A stretch of 13,319 bases of DNA from Flavobacteriia bacterium (GTDB taxonomy: Bacteria; Bacteroidota; Bacteroidia; Flavobacteriales_D; Crocinitomicaceae). The DNA is taken from the NCBI GenBank assembly GCA_009923965.1, contig RFSL01000012.1:1-13319 (forward strand). Reading direction: 5' to 3'. The translations under genes and the position numbers were made by a program. The notes under the pieces were generated by a model. That model searched no databases. It saw nothing but the letters and a program-made list of their open reading frames with translations, and was not told the DNA's origin. This document shows, piece after piece, positions 1-6,334 of this stretch. Position 1 is the stretch's first letter. Each line of letters begins with the position of its first letter.

Positions 1-507
1 ATTCACGATCCAGAAGGTATTTTTTCAACCATACCAGCTATCTCCACTGGCTTACTGGGAATCCTCACTGGAAATTTCCTTAAAAATGATCCAAGCGATG
101 GAACAGCCAAAACAAAAAAAATGGCTATCCTGGGGGTGATTTTTATTGCGATTGCTTTAGTTTGGAATCTTGATTTCCCCATTAATAAAAACCTTTGGTC
201 TAGTTCATTTGTGATGCTCGTGGGCGGAATAAGCTTAGTCCTACTTTCCATCTTTTATTACATCATAGACGTGAAGGGATATCAAAAATGGGCCTTTTTC
301 TTCCGCATTATTGGAATGAACTCCATTTTAATTTATTTATCAGGAATGATCATCGACTGGGAATATGCGACTGACGGAATGTTTCATTGGTTAGGTCAGT
401 TGATCGGAGATCCATTTAACGCCGTAGCCTTAGCCATTTGCTACACCGGTATCAAATGGACATTCCTGTATGTTTTATATAAGAAAAATATCTTCTTAAG
501 AGTTTAA
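1..507 (+). CDS. Heparan-alpha-glucosaminide N-acetyltransferase-like membrane protein (COG4299/DUF5009 type), 5'-truncated
   Basis: The reading frame is open from base 1 to the TAA at 505-507, so the window holds only the last 168 residues. The gene begins upstream, and the ATG at 121 is an internal Met rather than the start. The fragment opens with DPEGIFSTIPAISTGLLG, which resembles the conserved DPEG..ST.PA...LLG.L.G stretch of the COG4299 family (bacterial relatives of HGSNAT/NagX). FPINKNLWSSSFV at residues 59-71 is another family-like signature. Hydrophobic helices are visible at about 13-27, 41-55, 68-89, 98-117 and 138-160, so this is the C-terminal part of a polytopic inner-membrane protein. 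The family is thought to move acetyl groups onto sugars across the membrane; that role here is inferred from family resemblance. The family's catalytic region would lie in the missing N-terminal part. It is convergent with the transporter gene at 581-1441. Confidence 0.75.
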   Translation: MHDPEGIFSTIPAISTGLLGILTGNFLKNDPSDGTAKTKKMAILGVIFIAIALVWNLDFPINKNLWSSSFVMLVGGISLVLLSIFYYIIDVKGYQKWAFFFRIIGMNSILIYLSGMIIDWEYATDGMFHWLGQLIGDPFNAVALAICYTGIKWTFLYVLYKKNIFLRV

Positions 508-510
508 TTA

Positions 511-541
511 AAAAGACCGAAGAAATAATCTTCGGTCTTTT
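511..541. terminator. Bidirectional intrinsic terminator
   Basis: A perfect 13-bp inverted repeat has AAAAGACCGAAGA at 511-523 and its complement at 529-541, around a 5-base AATAA loop. It starts four bases after the stop of the plus-strand gene, and the pairing can extend by two A-T pairs. It is flanked by A-rich and T-rich tracts on both sides. It can therefore end the plus-strand acyltransferase transcript and also the minus-strand transporter transcript, whose stop is at 581. Confidence 0.9.
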
Positions 542-580
542 TATTTGTAAGCGAAATGAATGGCTGCTTTAGGCAATCCG

Positions 581-1441
581 TTAATTTTGGTTTTTCATAT
601 TCACCAAATACCCAAAAATAGCTGCCGTAAAAAACATAATCAAACTATAGATAACAGCGGGTATACTCATCGCGCTATTTCCAATCACACTTAAGGCAAT
701 AAAAATCGCCAAAGTACCATTGTGAATGCCTATTTCCATACCAATGGCAATGGCCTGACTTTTAGCCAAATTAAACAAGCGGGGAACGTAATACCCAATG
801 GCCATGCTAAGAACATTTAACAATAATGTAGGAAAACCGACCATCTGAAAATCTTGAACAATGTGCGACTTTTCTTTGAAAATAGTCAATATAATAACCA
901 ATGCTAAAAAAGAAGCAGAAGCTATTTTAACCGGCTTGCTTAATTTTTCAGCGAAGTTGCTGGCATAAGCACGAATCATCATTCCGATGGAAACTGGTCC
1001 TAAAACGACTAAACAAACTTCCACTACTTTTTTAAATTTCAAGGGAATGGCTTGGTCAGATTGCATGAAACTGGCCATTGCAAAATTAACAATGAAGGTG
1101 ATTGAAAACACTGAAATAAGGCTATTAATCGCTGTCAATGTAACATTTAGAGCCACATCCCCTTTCGCAATATGAGAATATAGGTTGGCCGTTGGGCCCC
1201 CAGGCGAAGCCGAAAGTAACATGAGACCTACCGCTAATTCAGGAGAAAGTCCAAAACCAGAAGCGATAAAATAACAAATGACAGGCAAAAGAATCATTTG
1301 GCATAAAAGACCGATCAATACAGCTTTAGGGAAAATGAGAACTCGCTTAAAATCATCTATTCTAAGAGAAAGGCCCAAGCCCATCATGATGACGGCGAGT
1401 GCGAGTGGCAATAAAACTACTGATAAAAAACTTGCTTGCAT
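581..1441 (-). CDS. Bile acid:sodium symporter (BASS/SBF) family transporter
   Basis: This is a 286-residue, very hydrophobic protein with about nine or ten likely transmembrane helices, matching the usual size of bacterial BASS proteins. Family signatures include the SASPGGPTANLYSHIAKGD stretch at about 77-95, followed by NVTLTAINSLISV at 99-111, and EIGIHNGTLAIFIALS at 236-251. Together these correspond to the two crossover-helix regions that bind sodium in the structurally known ASBT homologues. In those homologues the second motif carries Glu and Gln; here Glu236 is kept and the Gln position is His240. The likely role is sodium-coupled uptake of an organic anion in the inner membrane; the substrate cannot be read from sequence. 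The start at 1441 (MQASFLSVVLLPL) places the first helix correctly. It lies 88 bases downstream of the hydrolase gene on the same strand, separated by a tandem heptamer repeat. I see no good TAnnTTTG promoter in that gap. Confidence 0.85.
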   Translation of the reverse strand: MQASFLSVVLLPLALAVIMMGLGLSLRIDDFKRVLIFPKAVLIGLLCQMILLPVICYFIASGFGLSPELAVGLMLLSASPGGPTANLYSHIAKGDVALNVTLTAINSLISVFSITFIVNFAMASFMQSDQAIPLKFKKVVEVCLVVLGPVSIGMMIRAYASNFAEKLSKPVKIASASFLALVIILTIFKEKSHIVQDFQMVGFPTLLLNVLSMAIGYYVPRLFNLAKSQAIAIGMEIGIHNGTLAIFIALSVIGNSAMSIPAVIYSLIMFFTAAIFGYLVNMKNQN

Positions 1442-1470
1442 GGTTAATTAAGGTTTATTTTAAATAAATT

Positions 1471-1526
1471 TTTACCAATTACCTCTTAACTAATACCTTT
1501 TACCTATTACTTAATACCTATTACCT
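1471..1526. repeat. Tandem heptamer repeat, 8 units, consensus WWTACCT
   Basis: Eight consecutive 7-base units keep strict register: TTTACCA, ATTACCT, CTTAACT, AATACCT, TTTACCT, ATTACTT, AATACCT, ATTACCT. Four match WWTACCT exactly and differ only in the first two bases; each of the others has one or two further changes. The array fills the gap between the transporter start (1441) and the hydrolase stop (1530). A shifted partial copy, TACCTAC, runs into that stop codon. Read on the minus strand the unit is AGGTAWW. Because the period is 7, it is not a coding repeat. The function is unknown. Confidence 0.85.
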
Positions 1527-1529
1527 TAC

Positions 1530-2912
1530 CTACAAAACCTCTTTGGTATTCGTCGTAAACACGCGGGTACTTACCGTATAGCTTCCTCCGTTAGGATCTT
1601 TGTATTTCAAATCCATGTAGAAGGCTTGGAAACCTTTCTTGGTATACGGAATAGTATATTTAACAACGGAACCTTCGGGTTTTACTCGGCGGGTCAACCA
1701 TAAATTATTGCGGAAATCGCGATCCGCTGAAGTCGTGCCCCAAATAGCGGCATCTTGTAAATCGCCAGGAGCGGCATTTACGGTCAGTTCAAAACCTTCT
1801 TTTCCTTTAACCACATTCCAAGTACAAACAGGATATTCCTTGTCCTGCAATGTTAGGCCAAAAAAGGCACTTAACGCCTCAAGGGCTTGCTTTCCACCTC
1901 CCAAATTATGACCTACATTGGGTACATAATGAATTAAATTTTTACCAGGAATCTTATCGTAATAATGTTTGATCGCATCAGCCGTCCAATACTCATCATT
2001 GGTCCCAATAAAAATAATTTTAGGAATCGTCATTTTATCCCGATACGAGTAAGGATCCACCATGGTCGTAATGGCTTTTCCGTCTGGGGTATCTGAACCT
2101 TGAGGAATGCCTAATTTGACATAATCCTCGATTTGAATGCTGTATTCGCCATAGGTCTCCAACTGATAGCTTAAAGTTTTAGGCATGTTCAACATGTCAA
2201 TCACCATAGGGCCAATCGCCTTCACGCGTTTGTCATCGATGGCGTTCGATAACCAAGTAGTCCAACCTCTTTTTGACGCACCTGAAATAACAAAATTATT
2301 AATCGTGTGATGCACCTTTTGACTTGAAAACTCTTGGATCGCATCCATGGATCGAACAGCTGTTTTCACCATAGGAAATAACAAGGGCCAAGAATAATCT
2401 TTATCTTGTTTAAACTGATGCAACGTAAATGAAATCAACTCATCTTCTGTTTTCCCATCAAAAAGCGGTTGGTTAGGAACCTGCTTGATTAGAGCCACAA
2501 TGGCCTTATTTTTTGAAGCGATCGCTGCTAAAATGGGCCACATATTATCATCCGTACTCCAATTCGGTTGTTCGTCTTTATTAGACCCACCGGTAATAAA
2601 CAACATGGCCCCGTCATATTTGATGGTCGCAGGAACGACAATGGTCAATTGGTGACGCCAAGTAATATTATGCCATTTTTGAGACGTTAAAACTAATTGG
2701 TACGCAATGGAGCTACCTAGCTTGGTGGAATCCTTAATTACCCAAGAATAGGTGGCATCCCCATTGGTAATATAACTTTTCAAGGCCTTTTCAGGGGTTA
2801 ATTTATTTTGGGCAAATCCCTGATTGGAAAGAAAAAAAATAAGAGCAAGAAAAACTAAATTCCAGAAACAAATTTTAAATGGACCAAGAGAAAAGAGTGT
2901 TGTACTTAGCAT
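1530..2912 (-). CDS. PhoPQ-activated pathogenicity-related family protein (secreted alpha/beta hydrolase)
   Basis: This 460-residue protein resembles the PhoPQ_related family (PqaA-like; the Dictyostelium AprA protein is a distant member). The N-terminus has a hydrophobic core at 18-29 ending in QGFA|QN, a probable signal peptide cleaved after residue 34, so the product is exported. An alpha/beta-hydrolase fold is suggested by the nucleophile elbow ISGASKRGWTTW (209-220, Ser213), an acid in FIGTNDEYW (Asp306) and a histidine in PNVGHNLGGG (His335), in the right order for a Ser-Asp-His triad. The region GPMVIDMLNMPKTL (234-247) is also typical of the family. The C-terminal 100 residues look like a beta-rich domain. 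The substrate is unknown; a regulatory link to PhoPQ is only the family name. The start follows the dnaG stop by 3 bases, which suggests co-transcription, but base composition is clearly richer in G+C than dnaG. Confidence 0.85.
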   Translation of the reverse strand: MLSTTLFSLGPFKICFWNLVFLALIFFLSNQGFAQNKLTPEKALKSYITNGDATYSWVIKDSTKLGSSIAYQLVLTSQKWHNITWRHQLTIVVPATIKYDGAMLFITGGSNKDEQPNWSTDDNMWPILAAIASKNKAIVALIKQVPNQPLFDGKTEDELISFTLHQFKQDKDYSWPLLFPMVKTAVRSMDAIQEFSSQKVHHTINNFVISGASKRGWTTWLSNAIDDKRVKAIGPMVIDMLNMPKTLSYQLETYGEYSIQIEDYVKLGIPQGSDTPDGKAITTMVDPYSYRDKMTIPKIIFIGTNDEYWTADAIKHYYDKIPGKNLIHYVPNVGHNLGGGKQALEALSAFFGLTLQDKEYPVCTWNVVKGKEGFELTVNAAPGDLQDAAIWGTTSADRDFRNNLWLTRRVKPEGSVVKYTIPYTKKGFQAFYMDLKYKDPNGGSYTVSTRVFTTNTKEVL

Positions 2913-2915
2913 AAC

Positions 2916-4880
2916 TTATTTTAGTATTATTCTACCTAATTTTTCTGAAATAACTTTTTTTACATTTTCATAAAGCATTTGTTGGCCCAACGCTAGTAAA
3001 ATATCTTCATCTGATAAATCTCCTTTACTTATATCCGATTTAATTGAAAGTAATTTCTCTTCAACTTTCTTGTATTTAAAATTGTAAATAATATTCATTA
3101 CTGTTGAATATAAATCATCACTTTCAGATTTTGTGAAAATACTAAATTTAGTAATCCAATTTGTACTGAGTTCTATTTCTCGACTCTCAATATCCGATAC
3201 AAAAGAAACGATTTCCTGATCTTCAATTCGTTTGAAATAAGAAGCTGTGTAAAATGTTTTTTCGCTCAATCCTTCAATGATTTTATCATATATTTTAATA
3301 AATAATGGGTATTCAAAAGTCAAAAGATCTTGTTCCAATTCTTGATGAATTAATTCAACCACACTTGTTTTGTGCAATTCATTTGAATCCATTGCCAATG
3401 TTTCTATTTCTCTCGTTCCAAAGCAAATCATCATGCGCATTAATTCTTCTTCGTGTTTAAATCGGAAAACGTCTTCTTTCGTTGGATCAGTAGTTTCCTG
3501 ACTTTTTATAAGATCATTCTCAGGTAATGGAACTTGATTAAATTCCGGTTCTTGAAATTGTTTAGACAAGCTATTTCTTCGCAAACGCATCAATTCATTG
3601 CTAATTATAGATTCTTCAATGTCAAATTGCCGAGCGATTTCCTTGACGTAAACACTTCGTGTTATTTGATCAGGAATAAGTCCTACTGATTGAACTATTT
3701 CTCGAATTAAATCTGATTTTTTTAAGGGGTCATTTTCACCATCTTTTAATAGAATCTGAGCTTTAAAGGTGATGAAATCCTGTTTCTGCTCTTTAATAAA
3801 TAATGCAAGTTCAGAATCGGAATTCTTTTTTGCAAAAGAATCTGGGTCTTCACCATCTGGGAAAAGGACAACTTTTACATTCATTCCCTCCTCTAAAATC
3901 AAATCAATTCCTCGAAAAGAAGCTTTAATTCCAGCAGCGTCTCCGTCATATAGAATAGTAAGATTCTTCGTGTAACGCTTAACTAATTTAACTTGCTCCT
4001 TTGTTAAGGATGTTCCTGAGGACGAAACTACGTTTTGAATGCCCGACTGGTGCATACTTATTACATCCGTATAACCTTCACAGAGCAAACATTCATCGTA
4101 TTTTACAATTTCACCCTTGGAAAAATATAAGCCATAGAGAATTTCACTTTTATTATAAATAATACTCTCAGGAGAATTAAAATACTTTGCAACTTTCTTA
4201 TCATTAACTAGTGAACGACCACCAAAACCTAAAATACGACCAGAAATACTCTGAATAGGAAATAAAACACGACCACGAAAGAAGTCAAAATGCCGCTCAT
4301 CCTTTGATTTAACTAGGCCAACTTTTTCCAAATAAGAAAGAGTATATCCTTTTTTTAAAGCTGCTTTAGTAAAATCATCACTTACATTCAGGCAATATCC
4401 CAATTGAAACTTTTCGATTGTTTCCTTGGTAAATCCTCGTTCTTCAAAATAACTTAATCCAACTGCTTTTCCTTCCGTACTTTCTTGTAAATTTTGATAG
4501 AAATAATTTTTTGCAAATTCATTGATAATAAAAAGACTTTCTCGTTCTGTTTTATCAGCTAATTCCTTAGCAGTTGGTTCAGACTCTTCTGGAATTTCAA
4601 CACCGTATTTATTTGCAAGAAAGCGCAATGCTTCAGGATATGAAAAATGTTCTTTCTCCATTAAAAAAGTAACTGCAGAGCCACCTTTGCCAGTTGAAAA
4701 ACATTTAAAAATTTGTTTTGCTGGAGAAACTACAAATGAAGGAGTTTTTTCGTCTGTAAAGGGACTTAAACCCTTTAAATTTGATCCAGCTCTTTTTAAG
4801 TTCACAAAGTCACCAATCACATCTTCTATTTGAGAAGCTTGCATGATTTGATCGATAATATGTGCCGATATTTTGCTCAT
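2916..4880 (-). CDS. dnaG: DNA primase DnaG with degenerate zinc finger
   Basis: This 654-residue protein makes RNA primers for replication, working with the DnaB helicase. Domains in order: an N-terminal zinc-finger-like domain (about 1-100, with SPFTDEKTPSF and QIFKCFSTGKGG), the primase core (about 115-255), the Toprim catalytic part (about 260-350), and a C-terminal helicase-interacting region (about 440-654). Toprim residues are present: Glu268 in CEGYTD, Asp312 and Asp314 in YDGDAAG, and Asp345/Asp347 in GEDPDSF, so the polymerase core looks active. The oddity is in the finger: the positions normally Cys, His, Cys, Cys are Ser39, Thr42, Cys60, Thr63, so three of four zinc ligands are gone although the surrounding fold sequence is retained. 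The start overlaps the upstream lipoprotein stop as TAATG, implying translational coupling. The hydrolase gene follows after 3 bases. Confidence 0.95.
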   Translation of the reverse strand: MSKISAHIIDQIMQASQIEDVIGDFVNLKRAGSNLKGLSPFTDEKTPSFVVSPAKQIFKCFSTGKGGSAVTFLMEKEHFSYPEALRFLANKYGVEIPEESEPTAKELADKTERESLFIINEFAKNYFYQNLQESTEGKAVGLSYFEERGFTKETIEKFQLGYCLNVSDDFTKAALKKGYTLSYLEKVGLVKSKDERHFDFFRGRVLFPIQSISGRILGFGGRSLVNDKKVAKYFNSPESIIYNKSEILYGLYFSKGEIVKYDECLLCEGYTDVISMHQSGIQNVVSSSGTSLTKEQVKLVKRYTKNLTILYDGDAAGIKASFRGIDLILEEGMNVKVVLFPDGEDPDSFAKKNSDSELALFIKEQKQDFITFKAQILLKDGENDPLKKSDLIREIVQSVGLIPDQITRSVYVKEIARQFDIEESIISNELMRLRRNSLSKQFQEPEFNQVPLPENDLIKSQETTDPTKEDVFRFKHEEELMRMMICFGTREIETLAMDSNELHKTSVVELIHQELEQDLLTFEYPLFIKIYDKIIEGLSEKTFYTASYFKRIEDQEIVSFVSDIESREIELSTNWITKFSIFTKSESDDLYSTVMNIIYNFKYKKVEEKLLSIKSDISKGDLSDEDILLALGQQMLYENVKKVISEKLGRIILK

Positions 4881-5284
4881 TAGTTTCTTACTCCGTACTC
4901 TTTTTCATTAATCAAATTTCCTTTTTCATCATAGGTTGACCAAAGTCCAATCATCTCATCATTTTGGTATTCCCCTCTGTAATGAATTCTTCCATTGGGA
5001 TATTTTACGAGTGAAAAACCTTCTTTTTTTCCATGATCATATAATGTAAAAGATAATTCTGTGCCATTTTCAGCATAAAAAGTCCATTTTCCGTCTCTAT
5101 TTCCAAGTTCATCTTGACCACCTTGAAATTTTATTTGTTTTTTTCCAGGATACCATTCCGTAAAAACGCCATCTTTTACTTCCACTAATATTTCTTTAGG
5201 GATTTCCTCTTTCTTTTTTTCAGATTTGTTTTCACAAGCACTAATTAAAAACAAAGTAGCTAATAAAAATACTATTTTTTTCAT
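4880..5284 (-). CDS. MORN-repeat (YwqK-like) lipoprotein
   Basis: This small exported protein has 134 residues. A positively charged start and hydrophobic core end in the lipobox LISAC (Cys17), so it should be lipidated and membrane-anchored. A lysine/glutamate-rich linker (18-33) follows. Then come about three MORN_2-type repeats of the YwqK family (about 55-75, 84-103, 106-132), recognisable by GNRDGKWTFYAENG, GKKEGFSLVKYPNG and the NDEMIGLWSTYDEKG stretch. Databases often label such proteins toxin-antitoxin YwqK antitoxin, but no toxin partner is here and that role should not be assumed. I chose the ATG at 5284, just after the upstream gene's stop (TAAAATG), because it gives a standard lipoprotein signal. 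A GTG at 5296 would add four residues and overlap the polyprenyl synthetase gene. The stop overlaps the dnaG start (TAATG). Confidence 0.8.
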   Translation of the reverse strand: MKKIVFLLATLFLISACENKSEKKKEEIPKEILVEVKDGVFTEWYPGKKQIKFQGGQDELGNRDGKWTFYAENGTELSFTLYDHGKKEGFSLVKYPNGRIHYRGEYQNDEMIGLWSTYDEKGNLINEKEYGVRN

Positions 5285-5285
5285 T

Positions 5286-6257
5286 TTATTTTTCACGGTT
5301 AATTGTATAATCTAGAAGTCCAATTAAAGATTTTTTCGCTTCGTTTTCTGGAAATACATCCAATAAAATGAAAGCCTCAGATATCATAGATTTCATTTTT
5401 TCATAGGCATATTCAAGTCCTCCATTCTCACTTACTAATTGTACGGCTCGCTTTATGTGCTTTGAAGATTGATTTTTATTCTTTACAATATTTTTCAACT
5501 CATTACGTACTGAAGAATCACTATTATTAATAGTATAAATTAGTGGTAATGTCATTTTCTGTTCGCGAATATCAATTCCTGTTGGTTTTCCAATTTTACC
5601 CGGACTAGCGTAATCAAAAACATCATCTTTTATTTGAAATGCCATTCCTACAAGAATTCCAAAGTTTTTCATGCGTTCACGATGTTCATGTGAATTTACG
5701 CTAATTGCCGCAGTTTCGCAACAGGCAGAAATTAAAGATGCTGTTTTTTTTCGAATAACCTCAAAATAAATTTCTTCTGTAATGTCTAAATTGCGACTCT
5801 TTTCAATTTGCAATAACTCACCCTCGCTCATTTCTCTAACTGCTTCGGCAATTACGCCTAACAAATCAGTATTATTTTTTTGAATTGTGAGCAACAATAT
5901 TCGAGAAAGCATATAATCACCAACTAGAACAGCAATTTTATTTTTCCAAAGAGCATTCACCGAAAAAAAACCGCGGCGCTCATTTGCATCATCAACAACA
6001 TCGTCGTGAACAAGCGTAGCTGTGTGCAGTAATTCAACTAAAGAAGCAGCGTCAAAAGTAGTTTCGTTAATCGTACCCAGCATTTTTGCGCTTAAAAACA
6101 CAAACATAGGTCGCATTTGCTTGCCTTTACGTTTTATGATGTACTGAGTAACCTTGTCTAATAATCCTACTTCAGAGCGCATCGATTCCTTAAAATGAAT
6201 TTCAAATTCTCTTAATTCAGCTTCAATTGGAGCACTAATTTCATTAACATCAAGCAT
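5286..6257 (-). CDS. Polyprenyl diphosphate synthase (trans-isoprenyl synthase family, IspB-like)
   Basis: This 323-residue protein condenses isopentenyl diphosphate units onto an allylic diphosphate to build a long isoprenoid chain, most likely the menaquinone side chain in this type of organism (inference). Both aspartate-rich motifs are intact: DDVVD at 85-89 (in LVHDDVVDDANERRG) and DDVFD at 211-215 (in FQIKDDVFDY), together with GKPTGIDIREQKMTLP (223-238), KGKQMRP (44-50) and the RKKTASL stretch at 169-175. The residue five before the first aspartate motif is a small Ala80, with no bulky Phe/Tyr to stop elongation, which suits a long-chain product. Exact chain length cannot be read. It heads a tight minus-strand unit with the lipoprotein and dnaG, and a promoter lies only a few bases upstream of its ATG. 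Confidence 0.9.
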   Translation of the reverse strand: MLDVNEISAPIEAELREFEIHFKESMRSEVGLLDKVTQYIIKRKGKQMRPMFVFLSAKMLGTINETTFDAASLVELLHTATLVHDDVVDDANERRGFFSVNALWKNKIAVLVGDYMLSRILLLTIQKNNTDLLGVIAEAVREMSEGELLQIEKSRNLDITEEIYFEVIRKKTASLISACCETAAISVNSHEHRERMKNFGILVGMAFQIKDDVFDYASPGKIGKPTGIDIREQKMTLPLIYTINNSDSSVRNELKNIVKNKNQSSKHIKRAVQLVSENGGLEYAYEKMKSMISEAFILLDVFPENEAKKSLIGLLDYTINREK

Positions 6258-6261
6258 ACTA

Positions 6262-6292
6262 CAAATATAGTATTTTGTAAATCTTAATTCAA
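6262..6292 (-). promoter_or_regulatory. Bacteroidota-type promoter of the polyprenyl synthetase-lipoprotein-dnaG unit
   Basis: On the minus strand, TTG (6290-6292) is followed after 20 bases by TATATTTG (6262-6269), an exact match to the TAnnTTTG -7 element. Only four bases (TAGT) separate the motif from the ATG at 6257, so the predicted transcript starts at or next to the start codon. Confidence 0.65.
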
Positions 6293-6334
6293 GAGAAAAA
6301 TTGGGGTATTATGACATTCCACTCAAAAAGTTTC

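Noticed and set aside
1454..1468. AT-only inverted repeat TTTATTT-T-AAATAAA before the transporter start
   Set aside because: Such a stem is expected by chance in DNA this AT-rich. It has a one-base spacer that cannot form a normal loop and no associated T tract that would make it a terminator.
1471..1526. CRISPR-like array
   Set aside because: The unit is 7 bases with no spacers and there are no cas genes in the window. It is a simple tandem repeat.
4880..5284. Antitoxin of a toxin-antitoxin pair, as YwqK-like proteins are often labelled
   Set aside because: It is a lipoprotein with MORN repeats between a polyprenyl synthetase and dnaG, with no toxin-like gene beside it.
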